A DNA stretch of 64,000 nucleotides from Pseudomonas sp. S09G 359 (GCF_002843605.1 NZ_CP025263.1:142501-206500); one strand, 5' to 3'. Shown: positions 9,274 through 18,528, numbered from the stretch's first letter. Numbers and translations are program-made. The notes: generated by a model not told the origin, from the letters alone.

Positions 9274-12200
9274 TCACAGAAAGCCAATGGTCTTGAGGTA
9301 GCTGCAGCCTTTGCTCAACAGCGCCGCATCTTTTTCGGGGTATTGCTCGCCCATCTGCTGAACACCTCGTCGGGCGTTGTCATGGCGAATCATTGAGGTA
9401 TCGCCGATGTCTTCGTCGAGTTGATCGAGGTAAAAACCGAGTACGCCAAACAAGGCGTTGTCCTGATTTACCGTGCGCAACGCCTTTTGCCACTGTGTGA
9501 CACTCACCCGCTCGAACGTGTGGCCAGCTTGGCTGAACGCATCCAGGTAGTGCTCCCAACTCAGGGGCTGTGGGTTGTGCAGGTTGAACACGTGGCTATC
9601 GGCTTGAAAGCGGGCGCAGTGGAAGGCAATGAAACGCGCGAGGAAGTCCACCGGCATCAGGTCGAAGTTCAACTCCAGACGAGGCAGCAGGCCCAACTGC
9701 AACGAACCCTTGAGCATCAGCATCAGGCGATTTTTCTGCGGCTGGCAGACGCCGTTGCGGCGGTTGAAACTGATGTTTCCGGGGCGATGGATATTCACCC
9801 AGGCACCTTGCTCCACAGCATGCCCTAACTGCCGTTCAGCCACCCACTTGGACAGGTTGTAGCCATTCTTGATGTACAGCGGCAAGGTGGCTGCGGCAGG
9901 CGCTTCAAGCACATGGCCCGACGAGTCGATGCTGCTTGCGGCCGACAGCGTCGAGACAAAATTGAAGACTTTCTTGCGGCGGCTCTCACACAAGCGCAGG
10001 CACTCGAGTATGGGCGCGATGTTATCGCTGGCCAGAGTGGCGTATTCCACCACGTGGTTGACCCGCGCCGCGTTGTGCACCAGCACGCCGAAGTCCTCGG
10101 CCAGCGTGTCGTACACGTCGCTGGCCAGGCCCAATCGCGGTAGGCTGATATCGGCCGCGAATACTCGTACCCGGCTAAGGTCCAGGTGTTGCAGACGGTA
10201 TTCACTGATCGCCTGGGTAAACCGCGACATTGCCGTGTGCCCGGGCTCCTCGCGCACCAGGCACGCCACCTCGGTTGCACCACCGGCCAGTAACGCTTCA
10301 ACGATATGCACGCCGACGAAACTGTTGGCGCCTGTCACGATCACCCTGCGTGGGTCGCCCGCGTGCTCTTTGGGCAGTGTGTCAATTACCCACTCCGGTT
10401 GAGTATCCCGAATGGCCCGGGCGTAGGGTGCGTCAGGCCGTTCTCCATCCTCCAGCAACGTTGCGAGCGTGCGAATCGTCGGCACTTCAATAAAGTGGCT
10501 CAACGCAAAACTACGGCCGAATTGCTCGCGTACACGCAGTAACAGGCTCGACAGCAAAATCGAATGGCCGCCTAGTTCGAAGAAACCTCCATCGATGCAC
10601 AACTCATCCACGGGCAACGCCAACAGCTCACCCCACAGGTGGGCCAGGCGTACTTGTAGCGACGTGTGTGCGGTGTTGCGGGTTGAGCGCACGGCAGGTG
10701 GCGACGGCAATGCCAGGAGTGCCTCGCGGTCGACCTTGCCATTGCTGGAGTGGGGGATGCACGCCAGTTCGTTCCAGGTGCCGGGCTGCATGTAGTCCGG
10801 CAACCGCGTCCGCGCATACTCCTGCAGGGCTGCCAGTGTTGCGGCGGATTCTGGCTGGGCAACAAAGCAGCGGATGCTGACATTGCGCTCAATAGCCACC
10901 ACGACCTGGCGATACAGCCGACTGCTGCGCAAGCATTGCTCGATTTCCTGAGGCTCGACGCGAAAGCCGCGAATTTTCACCTGATCATCGCGCCGCCCGC
11001 CCAGCATGATGCCCTGCGCCGTCCACTTGGCCAGGTCGCCGCTGCGGTAGGCCAGAAGGTTCTGGCCGCCAGGCACCGCCAGCTCGACGAACGGGCCGTT
11101 GGCCCGGGACGGCGCGTTCACATACCCCAGGCTGACCCCCGGCCCGACGATGTAGACCTCGCCCATCACCTGTTCATCCACGGGTTGAAGGGTGTCATCG
11201 AGGATCAGCACCTGGCTGTTGGCAATCGGTTGGCCGAGGTTGCGATTGCTGTCGCCGGGGTGCAGCGTCCGGTGAGTCACCAGCACTGTGGCTTCAGTGG
11301 GGCCATAGAGGTTGTGAAACTGGCACTGGCCCGCCAGTTGTTCGATGACATGGGGCTCGCAGACATCGCCGCCCGTGAGCAGGTGTGTCAGGCCCAGTGG
11401 TTGATCAAGCGGCAGTATGCTGAGCACAGCGGGGGGCAAAAACGCGTGGGTGACGTGGTGCTGGCGGAGCAGGTCGAGCAATTGCCGAGGGTCGCGCCGC
11501 TGTTCTTCGCTGGGGATGATCAGTTCGGCGCCGGCTATCAAGGCAGGGAAAATATCAATCAGCGACGAGTCGAAGCTCAATGGCGAAAACTGCAGCACGC
11601 GGCTCTGCTCATCCAGGCTTACACACGACCTGTACCAAACCGTGAAGTGCGCCAGGTTACCCTGGCTCAGCAGCACGCCCTTGGGCAGCCCGGAAGTGCC
11701 CGACGTATAGAGCGTCATGCACGGAGCATCGCTGCGGGGGCGCTGCTGCATCAGTGGGCGCGTGATGTCGGCATCGAGAGGATCGACCGTGCTCACATCC
11801 AGCGAAATGAAACGACTTCGCAAGGGGTGCTGACCGGCGTCCAGCAATACCCGGGCGCCTGCATTTTCGAGCATGAGCTGATGGCGTTGAGGAGGGTGTT
11901 CCGATCCGAGTGGCAGGTACACCGCCCCACAACCCAGGACCGCAAGAATGCTGGCGTATAACTCGGCGGACTTCTCCAGGTGCACACCCACCGTCGGCGG
12001 CGGTTCAGAGGCCTCCAGCAGAGGATGCAGGCGTTGCTGGATTGCCAGGGCATGGACCCACAATTGACGGTAGCTTATCTGGCGGCCGGCGATGTTCAAG
12101 GCCGGCCGTGCGGCGAACGTGTGAAGGCTGGCTTGCAGGCGTTCAATCACAGGTACCCTGGCTTCCTGCATCAAGCCGGGCTGTGCGGTGCGATTGAATC

Positions 12201-12651
12201 GGTGTTGGAATGCCAGCGCTTCAAGGGCTTGCAAGCCTTGCTCGGGCCAATCATTGGCATGTGCACGGGCAGAGAAATACCCAGGGTCGCGCGAAAAGCT
12301 ACTGACGTGCAGCGCCACCCATTCGACCAGCGCATGCGTGACCTGCTGGCGCAGTCGCTGGCCGTTGCCACTTGGCTCATCGGCGATGTCCAGTACAGCC
12401 ACCAACTGCCCGCCTTGCTCATAGGCGCGCAGTTGTAACGCGGGCAGCCCGCAGTGGGTCAGCGCGCCGATGCCTACGCGCAGGCTGAGCCTGGGGAGTG
12501 GGTTCGTATGGGTCGCCAGCGGCTGGCTGCCATCGTCAATCAGCAGGTCGCTGGCCTCATCGCCCGCGAGGTGCCCGTACTGTTCCAATTCGTGCCTGAT
12601 GGCGCCGAGCGCGCTGCTGACGCCGCTCCATCCGATCTTCAGGCGCCTCAT
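9274..12651 (-). CDS. mgoA: MgoA/PvfC-like NRPS: adenylation, carrier and thioester reductase
   Basis: A 1125-residue single-module synthetase expected to load an amino acid, hold it as a thioester, and release it by reduction for the diazeniumdiolate signal pathway. Residues 1-160 are an N-terminal region with no HHxxxDG condensation motif. The adenylation domain (about 165-645) shows YTSGTSGLPKG (315-325), LYGPTE (448-453), YRSGDL (535-540), and NGKVDRE (637-643). The carrier site is GGHS with Ser697. A reductive Rossmann domain follows (VTGANSFVG 772-780, later YNLSKW). By hand alignment to GrsA the pocket residues are D361, S362, I365, F404, L425, G427, L448, V456, L457, which share F-L-G-x-V with leucine codes. 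The start ATG overlaps the mgoC stop (ATGA). Same domain set as MgoA, PvfC and HamD. Confidence 0.93.
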   Translation of the reverse strand: MRRLKIGWSGVSSALGAIRHELEQYGHLAGDEASDLLIDDGSQPLATHTNPLPRLSLRVGIGALTHCGLPALQLRAYEQGGQLVAVLDIADEPSGNGQRLRQQVTHALVEWVALHVSSFSRDPGYFSARAHANDWPEQGLQALEALAFQHRFNRTAQPGLMQEARVPVIERLQASLHTFAARPALNIAGRQISYRQLWVHALAIQQRLHPLLEASEPPPTVGVHLEKSAELYASILAVLGCGAVYLPLGSEHPPQRHQLMLENAGARVLLDAGQHPLRSRFISLDVSTVDPLDADITRPLMQQRPRSDAPCMTLYTSGTSGLPKGVLLSQGNLAHFTVWYRSCVSLDEQSRVLQFSPLSFDSSLIDIFPALIAGAELIIPSEEQRRDPRQLLDLLRQHHVTHAFLPPAVLSILPLDQPLGLTHLLTGGDVCEPHVIEQLAGQCQFHNLYGPTEATVLVTHRTLHPGDSNRNLGQPIANSQVLILDDTLQPVDEQVMGEVYIVGPGVSLGYVNAPSRANGPFVELAVPGGQNLLAYRSGDLAKWTAQGIMLGGRRDDQVKIRGFRVEPQEIEQCLRSSRLYRQVVVAIERNVSIRCFVAQPESAATLAALQEYARTRLPDYMQPGTWNELACIPHSSNGKVDREALLALPSPPAVRSTRNTAHTSLQVRLAHLWGELLALPVDELCIDGGFFELGGHSILLSSLLLRVREQFGRSFALSHFIEVPTIRTLATLLEDGERPDAPYARAIRDTQPEWVIDTLPKEHAGDPRRVIVTGANSFVGVHIVEALLAGGATEVACLVREEPGHTAMSRFTQAISEYRLQHLDLSRVRVFAADISLPRLGLASDVYDTLAEDFGVLVHNAARVNHVVEYATLASDNIAPILECLRLCESRRKKVFNFVSTLSAASSIDSSGHVLEAPAAATLPLYIKNGYNLSKWVAERQLGHAVEQGAWVNIHRPGNISFNRRNGVCQPQKNRLMLMLKGSLQLGLLPRLELNFDLMPVDFLARFIAFHCARFQADSHVFNLHNPQPLSWEHYLDAFSQAGHTFERVSVTQWQKALRTVNQDNALFGVLGFYLDQLDEDIGDTSMIRHDNARRGVQQMGEQYPEKDAALLSKGCSYLKTIGFL

Positions 12652-13595
12652 GCCGGCCTCCCCGGCGCCGGCAAGTAGTCGGTCAATGCCTGCGCCACGC
12701 TTGGCGTCTGCAGCAGGCCGCTGTGTTGCAGGAAGCCCATGATGTTGCCCAGCAACGGATGTTGACGGGTGATGGGGAACGCCAGCGCCACGATTTCATC
12801 GCGCAATGCGCGGCGTACGTCGGGGGGGACGTCGAGGTGCTCGACCAACTGCAGGTCGAAGTTTTTCTGCAGGTCGTTGGTCAGGTAGTGCGCCAGGAAC
12901 GTCGGCAGCACGTGCGCGATGCTGTCGCGGTCATCCGGGCTGGCGGCTTGCCAATAGAGGCGCACCAGCCGCGTCCAGAATTGCGCGTGGCGGCCTTCGT
13001 CAGACAGGTGGTCGGCCATCAAGCCCCGGACGGAGGCTTTGACACTGCTGTCCTTGGAGAACGCCGCCACATCGTGGGTCACGGTATTTTCGGCGATGGC
13101 TACGGCAATCAGTTCGACGGCATCATGCAGACGGTCGGGGACCTGGGCTTGGGCCGCCGGCACCGCGCGGCTCAATTCGATCTGTTCAGGCAGGCTCAGC
13201 GGTTGCACGCCGGTCATTGCCACGGTTTGTTGCAGGAAGTCGAGCGCGACCAGCGCGTGGTAATCCTCGTCCACCACGACGGTCATCGCATCCACGCGGC
13301 AGGTCAGCGGGAAGTGCACCGAGAAGCGGTTCTTGGCAATCCTGCGCGCAGTCCTGTCGACGATGTCGGTTTCAAATATCACCACATCGTTGATGAATTT
13401 GTAGAAGCTTTGCAGCAGCACGAAATCACGCCACTGGGGGCAATGTTCAGTAAAGGTTGCACTGAGCACCATGGGTTGGCGGCACTGCGGGTAGATCAGC
13501 TTGTCATCGTTTTCCAGCACGCGGCGCGGGCGGGTGCGGATGGTTGCGCGGCGCTCCCAGTCGTCGGCAATGGGCAGGTATTCGGCGATGTTCAT
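12648..13595 (-). CDS. mgoC: MgoC/PvfB-like AurF-type di-iron N-oxygenase
   Basis: A 315-residue relative of p-aminobenzoate N-oxygenase AurF, expected to oxidise an amine nitrogen on the way to the N-N bond of the diazeniumdiolate. The seven metal ligands of AurF can be matched by spacing: E75, E110 and H113 (DEDYH), E169 (AIAEN), H196, E200 and H203 (DHLSDEGRH). The pairs H-x3-E-x2-H and E-x2-H agree exactly with AurF, and the E75-E110 distance (35) is also the same. It overlaps both mgoB and mgoA by four bases, so the three are coupled. Confidence 0.93.
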   Translation of the reverse strand: MNIAEYLPIADDWERRATIRTRPRRVLENDDKLIYPQCRQPMVLSATFTEHCPQWRDFVLLQSFYKFINDVVIFETDIVDRTARRIAKNRFSVHFPLTCRVDAMTVVVDEDYHALVALDFLQQTVAMTGVQPLSLPEQIELSRAVPAAQAQVPDRLHDAVELIAVAIAENTVTHDVAAFSKDSSVKASVRGLMADHLSDEGRHAQFWTRLVRLYWQAASPDDRDSIAHVLPTFLAHYLTNDLQKNFDLQLVEHLDVPPDVRRALRDEIVALAFPITRQHPLLGNIMGFLQHSGLLQTPSVAQALTDYLPAPGRPA

Positions 13596-14350
13596 GGGTG
13601 CACCTCTTGCAGCGAGGCCCGCACCTCATCCCAGAGCGTGATACGGCTTTCAACGGCGGCAAGGGCCGCGTCGTCGGCCTGTTGTGGGAAAGCCGGGTCT
13701 GCGCCGACCAGGCGTTCAAGCAGCTGTTGCGCTGCAGGCCCATGATCCTGGGCGTCCAATTCGATGTGGCGCTTCAGATAACCGCACAAGATCGGCGCTT
13801 GGTGCTGGAGGGCCTCATCGGTTTGCAGGAGGCGCTCGAACATGGCGGGGATGACATGCTCGCGGCCATGTAGAAACGCCGCCGCTACGCAGTGGGTGGG
13901 CGCGCTCAACGCAATGTGCAACGTGTCGCTGACGAAGCGGGCCACGCCAGGCGGAGGGGAGGCCTCATGCAAGGCCGTGTGTGTTGCCTGGCCCTGACGT
14001 AGCCGCGCAACGAAGCGGTCGATCACCGCGGTACTGGCGCCGATTTCGGCCATGGCCTCCAGGTACAGTTCGAAGTGACTGCAATGGCCTTGCCGAGGGT
14101 GCATATCTGACTCTTCGCCCAGCACGATCTCATTGATCAGGCGTGCGGCTTGCGGGTCGGCGGGTGGTAGCCAGGGCAGCTGAGTGCAGGTCAGGTCCTG
14201 CTGCAGGCGTTTGGTGAGCGTCATGAAATCCCACACCGCGAATACATGACTTTCCATAAAAAGTTGCAACTTTCGAAGTGAAATTATTTCCGCAAATAAC
14301 GGATGGTTGCATAACTGCAATTTTGTTTGTTCAAGTAACGGTTGATGCAT
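13592..14350 (-). CDS. mgoB: MgoB/PvfA-like heme-oxygenase-fold di-iron protein (DUF3050 type)
   Basis: A 252-residue helical protein of the DUF3050 family, first gene of the operon. Family members have a heme-oxygenase-like fold that can hold two irons. Candidate ligands visible are E33 and H35 ([11 protein letters not shown]), E79/E80 (GEESDMH), H92 ([12 protein letters not shown]), and H195, E197 or D199, D202/H203 ([14 protein letters not shown]). Homologues MgoB and PvfA are required for signal production; whether it oxidises the amino acid before or after MgoC acts is not readable here. ATG at 14350 has only a weak ribosome site; the next downstream ATG would lose the first helix. Confidence 0.88.
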   Translation of the reverse strand: MHQPLLEQTKLQLCNHPLFAEIISLRKLQLFMESHVFAVWDFMTLTKRLQQDLTCTQLPWLPPADPQAARLINEIVLGEESDMHPRQGHCSHFELYLEAMAEIGASTAVIDRFVARLRQGQATHTALHEASPPPGVARFVSDTLHIALSAPTHCVAAAFLHGREHVIPAMFERLLQTDEALQHQAPILCGYLKRHIELDAQDHGPAAQQLLERLVGADPAFPQQADDAALAAVESRITLWDEVRASLQEVHP

Positions 14351-14665
14351 GGTTGATGCCTATAAGTTGTTGCGTCTGCTGTAAAACGGCGAGGGGCCTT
14401 TGTGAACGGCAAAAGAGGCAAGTTGGTATAAACCAGGCAGGCAGCGCAGGGCTGCTCAGCTATGTGAGCGCGCGGCCGATTCAAGTGTCTGGTTCAGTAA
14501 TAAAAGATAATAAGCGGGTTAAGCAGCTTGGCGGGAATATTAATATGTTAGAAGTTTTTCTAAATAATATTGGCTGTCAGTAAGTTGCTCTATTAAATGT
14601 CGGAAGTTTCCTCGGTGCGGGACACTGCCCTGCACGGAGGGGCAGGGCGTATACTTTTGTGTAAT
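14351..14665. other. AT-rich intergenic region upstream of mgoB
   Basis: 315 bases without a believable gene, much more AT-rich than its surroundings. It must contain the mgo operon promoter on the minus strand. Visible structures are a perfect 6-bp inverted repeat TTAGAA-GTTT-TTCTAA at 14548-14563 and a GC stem GCCCTG / CAGGGC near 14628-14650, close to the end of the GntR gene. I cannot assign -35 and -10 boxes with confidence. Confidence 0.5.
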
Positions 14666-15364
14666 TTACTGACCAGTGGCTTCCAGGCCCTTGAGGTAGG
14701 TCGTTATCACTTCCATCCCGCGCATCAAGTGGTTACGCAGCGTCAGGATGCTTTCGTCGGTCTTCTTCTGCGCCACCAGCCTGAGCAGTTCACGGTGATC
14801 TTCCTGGGACATCTCGCCCAATCCCATCGCCTCAAGGTTGAACCGAAGAAAGCGCTCCTCCTCATTCAACCCGTGCTCCACCAACTTGAGCAACCGCTGG
14901 TTGGGGGCCTTGCTATAGAGGGCCATGTGAAACAGGCGGTTGAGACGACCTATTTCGGTGTAGTCTTTTTCCTTCTCCAGTGCACAGATGAGGGCGTCGG
15001 CCTCGGCGATATCGGCCTCGGTGAGCAAGGGGATCGACAAGCGTAACGCTTCAGACTCCAGCAGCATCCGCAGCGCATAGGTTTCGGCCGAGTTATCCTC
15101 GATCAACGGCGCCACCACGGCGCCCTTGTGCGTTACCACGTGCAGCAGCGACTGCGCTTCCAGTTGGCGCAAGGCCTCACGCACCGGCATGCGGCTGACT
15201 CCGAACAGGCTGGCCAGCTCCTGTTGGCGCATGGCGGTACCGCATGGCAATCGCCCATCCAGGATGGCATTTCGCAAGGTTTCTTCAATCACTGAGCGAG
15301 CGAGATGAGCCGGGATAGGACCGCTGATCTTGATGCTGTTCAAAGGGTTCGGCTTCTGCGTCAC
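14666..15364 (-). CDS. GntR family transcriptional regulator, FCD (FadR) subfamily
   Basis: A 232-residue repressor-type protein with an N-terminal winged helix (LPCGTAMRQQELASLFGVSRMPVREALRQLEAQ in two pieces: ELASLFGVSRMPVREALRQL is the recognition part) and an all-helical FCD ligand domain with the usual histidines (FHMAL, DHREL, LRNHL). The frame can start at GTG 15418, but I chose GTG at 15364 (MTQKPNPLNS), preceded by AAGGAGGA 10 bases upstream. This choice leaves the palindrome at 15401-15412 in the promoter region instead of inside the gene. It faces away from the dioxygenase/ABC operon and probably controls it in response to its substrate; that link is inferred from position. Confidence 0.9.
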   Translation of the reverse strand: MTQKPNPLNSIKISGPIPAHLARSVIEETLRNAILDGRLPCGTAMRQQELASLFGVSRMPVREALRQLEAQSLLHVVTHKGAVVAPLIEDNSAETYALRMLLESEALRLSIPLLTEADIAEADALICALEKEKDYTEIGRLNRLFHMALYSKAPNQRLLKLVEHGLNEEERFLRFNLEAMGLGEMSQEDHRELLRLVAQKKTDESILTLRNHLMRGMEVITTYLKGLEATGQ

Positions 15365-15400
15365 GGTTACGCTATCCTCCTTATTGGGATAGGGTTGTTT

Positions 15401-15412
15401 ATTGGATCCAAT
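15401..15412. promoter_or_regulatory. Candidate GntR (FCD) operator, perfect 12-bp palindrome
   Basis: ATTGGATCCAAT is perfectly self-complementary and lies 37-48 bases upstream of the chosen gntR start. Short palindromes of the TTGGATCCAA sort are typical FCD-GntR operators, so autorepression is likely. I did not find a second perfect copy near the dioxygenase gene. Confidence 0.55.
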
Positions 15413-15699
15413 GCACACTAGAGACCTCTTATAGGCTTGTCAAACGGGCACGGTTTCGGCTTGTAAGCGTTTCAACACGTCGCTCCGAGCGCTCACAACC
15501 GGCGTTTGTCGCGTCTTACGCAGCCAGGTTCAACAAGCCTCGTTCCGAGCAGGCATTGACGATACCGGCGGCTGTGAACTGAACGTTTCACAGCGGCCTT
15601 TTATTACCTTGGTGCCGAGCCACGCGGCATTTGCCCGGCACATTCCCGTATATCGATATTCACTAACGGTATTTAAATTGCCGTTCTTATATCTATAAA

Positions 15700-15727
15700 G
15701 TCACTCTCCTGTCCGACCGGGAGTGAC
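15700..15727 (+). promoter_or_regulatory. Hairpin covering the ribosome binding site of the TauD-like gene
   Basis: GTCACTC (15700-15706) pairs with GAGTGAC (15721-15727); adding one U-G and one C-G pair gives a 9-bp stem with a 10-base loop. The Shine-Dalgarno GGGAG (15719-15723), 7 bases before ATG 15731, lies wholly in the stem. If formed in the mRNA it would block initiation. Confidence 0.5.
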
Positions 15728-15730
15728 CTC

Positions 15731-16624
15731 ATGTCCGCCACCTCTACTGTTCCAACAGCGACCCCTACCGCCCAAGCATTCGAGATTCGCCCACTGCCCG
15801 GCAGCGTTGGCGCCGAGATCATTGGCCTGGACTTGTCCCTGCCGGTCAACGACCAGGATTTCGCGCGCATCCACCGCGCGCACCTGGACCACCACGTCGT
15901 GGTGTTCCGTGACCAACGCATCACTCCCGAACAACAGATCGCCTTCAGCCGCCGTTTCGGTGTGCTGCAGATCCATGTGCTCAAGCAGTTCCTGCTGGCC
16001 AACCACCCGGAAATCCTGATCGTCTCCAACATCATCGAGAATGGCCAATCCATCGGCTTGGGGGACGCGGGCAAGTTCTGGCATTCGGACCTGTCCTATA
16101 AAGAACTGCCGAGCCTGGGCTCGATGCTGCATGCCCAGGAGCTGCCTTCCGAAGGTGGCGACACGTTGTTCGCCGACATGCACAAAGCCTGGGACCAGCT
16201 GCCCGAGCACCTGCGCAAAGCGGTCGAAGGCCGCAGCGCCGCGCACTCCTACACCGCGCGTTACAGCGAAACCAAATTCGAAGGCAACTGGCGCCCAACC
16301 CTGACGCCGGAGCAGCTCGCCCAAGTGGCCGAGGTGGTGCACCCCATCGTGCGCACCCATCCGGAAAACGGGCGCAAGGCACTGTTCGTCAGCGAGGGCT
16401 TCACCACCCGTATTGTCGGCCTGCCCGAAGACGAAAGCCGCGACCTGCTGGCCCAGCTCTACGCCCACAGTGTGCTGCCGCAGAACATCTACCGCCACCA
16501 ATGGCAGCCCCACGACCTGGTGTTCTGGGACAACCGCTCGCTGATCCACCTGGCCGCCGGTTGCCCGAGCTACCTGCGCCGCAAACTGTTTCGCACCACC
16601 ATCCAGGGCGACGCGCCTTTCTGA
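15731..16624 (+). CDS. TauD/TfdA family Fe(II)/2-oxoglutarate dioxygenase
   Basis: A 297-residue non-heme iron oxygenase that couples 2-oxoglutarate decarboxylation to hydroxylation of a small substrate. The facial triad is visible as H118-S-D120 (FWHSDLSY) and the distal H273 (NRSLIHLAAG), followed by the arginine cluster (LRRKLFRT) that binds the 2-oxoglutarate carboxylate. The N-terminal segment (IRPLPGSVGAEIIGLDLS) is standard for TauD relatives. It leads an operon with an ABC importer, so importer and oxygenase likely act on the same compound. Taurine or another sulfonate is the default guess, but a GntR regulator instead of a CysB/Cbl-type one, and the sequence divergence, leave the substrate open. 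Confidence 0.9.
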   Translation: MSATSTVPTATPTAQAFEIRPLPGSVGAEIIGLDLSLPVNDQDFARIHRAHLDHHVVVFRDQRITPEQQIAFSRRFGVLQIHVLKQFLLANHPEILIVSNIIENGQSIGLGDAGKFWHSDLSYKELPSLGSMLHAQELPSEGGDTLFADMHKAWDQLPEHLRKAVEGRSAAHSYTARYSETKFEGNWRPTLTPEQLAQVAEVVHPIVRTHPENGRKALFVSEGFTTRIVGLPEDESRDLLAQLYAHSVLPQNIYRHQWQPHDLVFWDNRSLIHLAAGCPSYLRRKLFRTTIQGDAPF

Positions 16625-16638
16625 TTCGGAGCATGACC

Positions 16639-17664
16639 ATGTCCAGGAAAATTCCATTTGCACGGCTGGCGGCGACCGTCGGCCTCGGTGTCAGCCTGTT
16701 GGCCGGTAGCCTGGTGGCTCCGGCGGCCGCGCAGGCCGAAGGCGAGATCCGCATCGCCGAACAATTCGGCATCGTCTACCTGTTGCTCAACGTGGTGCGC
16801 GACCAGAACCTGATCGAGAAATACGGCAAGCAGGAAGGCATCGACATCAAGGTCGACTGGACCCAACTGTCCGGCGGTGCAGCGGTCAACGACGCACTGC
16901 TTTCCGGCTCCATCGACATTGCCGGTGCCGGCGTCGGCCCGCTGCTGACCATCTGGGACCGCACCCACGGCAAGCAGAACGTCAAGGCCGTGGCCTCCCT
17001 GGGCAACTTCCCGTATTACCTGGTGAGCAACAACCCCAAGGTCAAGACCATCGCCGATTTCACCGACAAGGACCGCATCGCCGTGCCGGCGGTGGGTGTG
17101 TCGGTGCAGTCGCGCTTCCTGCAATACGCCGCCGCCAAGCAGTGGGGCGACAAGGAATTCAATCGCCTCGACAAATACACTGTCGCCGTCCCGCACCCCG
17201 ACGCCACCGCTGCGCTGATCGCCGGCGGCACCGAGCTGACCGGGCACTTTTCCAACCCGCCGTTCCAGGACCAGGCCCTGGCCAACCCTAACGTGCACGT
17301 GGTGCTGAACACCTACGACCTGCTCGGCCCGAACTCGCCGACCGTGCTGTTCGCCACCGAAAAATTCCGCAATGACAACCCTAAAACCTACAAGGCCTTC
17401 GTCGAGGCGTTGACCGAAGCCGCGCAATTCGCCCAGAACGACAAAGGCGCCGCCGCCGACACCTACATCCGTGTGACCAAGGCCAAGATCGACCGCGCCG
17501 AGCTGCTGAAAATCATCGACAACCCGCAATTCGAATTCAGCGTTACGCCGAAAAATACCTACCCGCTGGCGGAATTCTTCTACCGCGTCGGCGCCATCAA
17601 GAACAAGCCTGAATCGTGGAAGGACTACTTCTTCCAGGACGCCAAGCCCCTGCAAGGAAGTTGA
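16639..17664 (+). CDS. ABC transporter periplasmic substrate-binding protein (SsuA/TauA/NMT1 type)
   Basis: A 341-residue periplasmic binding protein. A Sec signal peptide ends near AAAQAEGE; the mature part begins IRIAEQFGIVYLLLNVV and shows family features such as LSGSIDIAGAGVGPLL and VPAVGVSVQSRFLQYAA. ATG 16639 is preferred over ATG 16633 because GGAG at 16628-16631 then sits 7 bases away. It delivers the substrate to the following ATPase/permease pair and is 14 bases after the dioxygenase stop. Confidence 0.9.
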   Translation: MSRKIPFARLAATVGLGVSLLAGSLVAPAAAQAEGEIRIAEQFGIVYLLLNVVRDQNLIEKYGKQEGIDIKVDWTQLSGGAAVNDALLSGSIDIAGAGVGPLLTIWDRTHGKQNVKAVASLGNFPYYLVSNNPKVKTIADFTDKDRIAVPAVGVSVQSRFLQYAAAKQWGDKEFNRLDKYTVAVPHPDATAALIAGGTELTGHFSNPPFQDQALANPNVHVVLNTYDLLGPNSPTVLFATEKFRNDNPKTYKAFVEALTEAAQFAQNDKGAAADTYIRVTKAKIDRAELLKIIDNPQFEFSVTPKNTYPLAEFFYRVGAIKNKPESWKDYFFQDAKPLQGS

Positions 17665-17665
17665 G

Positions 17666-18517
17666 ATGAATGCGCCCTTGCAAGGCCACACGGCCAGCAA
17701 CCTGCACACCACCGCGCCGTTGCTGGCGGTGGACAACGTAAGCCTGGAATACCGCACCCCCGAACGCGTGGTGCGGGCCACCCACCAGGTCAGTTTCGAG
17801 ATCGACCCGGCTGATCGCTACGTGCTGCTGGGGCCTTCGGGCTGCGGCAAATCCACCTTGCTCAAGTCCATCGCCGGGTTTATCAAACCCTGCGAAGGCG
17901 AGATCCGCCTGCTGGGCCAAAAGGTCGAACAGCCCGGCCCGGACCGCATCGTGGTGTTCCAGGAGTTCGACCAGCTGCCGCCGTGGAAAACCGTCAAACA
18001 GAACGTGATGTTTCCACTGCTGGCGTCAAAATCCTTGAAGCGCCGCGAGGCTGAAGAGCGCGCGCTGCATTACCTCGATAAGGTCGGCCTGAGTGCCTTT
18101 GCCGACGCTTACCCGCACACCCTTTCCGGCGGCATGAAAGCCCGCGTGGCCATCGCCCGCGCCCTGGCCATGCAGCCGAAAATCCTGTTGATGGACGAGC
18201 CCTTCGCCGCCCTCGACGCCTTGACCCGGCGCAAGATGCAGGAAGAACTGCTGCTGCTCTGGGAAGAGGTGCGCTTCACCCTGCTGTTCGTCACCCATTC
18301 CATCGAAGAGGCGCTGGTGGTGGGCAATCGCATTCTGTTGCTGTCGCCGCACCCGGGGCGTGTGCGCGCGGAGATCCACAGCCATCAATACGACCTGCAC
18401 AGCCTGGGCGGTGTGGAATTCCAGGCGTCGGCACGGCGGATTCATCGCCTGCTGTTCGACGAAGCGCAAGAAGCCGAACGTGAGTTGGGTTTTGCCGATA
18501 TCCGCATCGCTTACTGA
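17666..18517 (+). CDS. ABC transporter ATP-binding protein (TauB/SsuB type)
   Basis: A 283-residue cytoplasmic ATPase that powers the importer. Walker A is LLGPSGCGKST (about residues 52-62), the Q-loop is VFQEF, the signature is TLSGGMKARVAIARAL, Walker B is ILLMDEPFAALD, and the H-switch is LFVTHSIEEA. The start ATG is one base after the binding-protein stop, with AAGGAAG before it. Confidence 0.94.
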   Translation: MNAPLQGHTASNLHTTAPLLAVDNVSLEYRTPERVVRATHQVSFEIDPADRYVLLGPSGCGKSTLLKSIAGFIKPCEGEIRLLGQKVEQPGPDRIVVFQEFDQLPPWKTVKQNVMFPLLASKSLKRREAEERALHYLDKVGLSAFADAYPHTLSGGMKARVAIARALAMQPKILLMDEPFAALDALTRRKMQEELLLLWEEVRFTLLFVTHSIEEALVVGNRILLLSPHPGRVRAEIHSHQYDLHSLGGVEFQASARRIHRLLFDEAQEAERELGFADIRIAY

Positions 18518-18528
18518 AGGGACAACCC

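Larger units (their letters stand above)
15365..15730. other. Divergent promoter region between gntR and the TauD-like operon
   Basis: 366 bases between divergent start codons with no gene. It contains the palindrome ATTGGATCCAAT (15401-15412), a second short palindrome ATATCGATAT (15650-15659), an AT-rich stretch at 15660-15700 likely to hold the operon promoter, and a hairpin over the ribosome site of the dioxygenase gene (15700-15727). No tRNA or known riboswitch is seen. Confidence 0.6.

Noticed and set aside
10750..11961. A 403-codon plus-strand frame inside the NRPS gene
   Set aside because: Opposite strand to intact A-domain motifs; no recognisable protein features.
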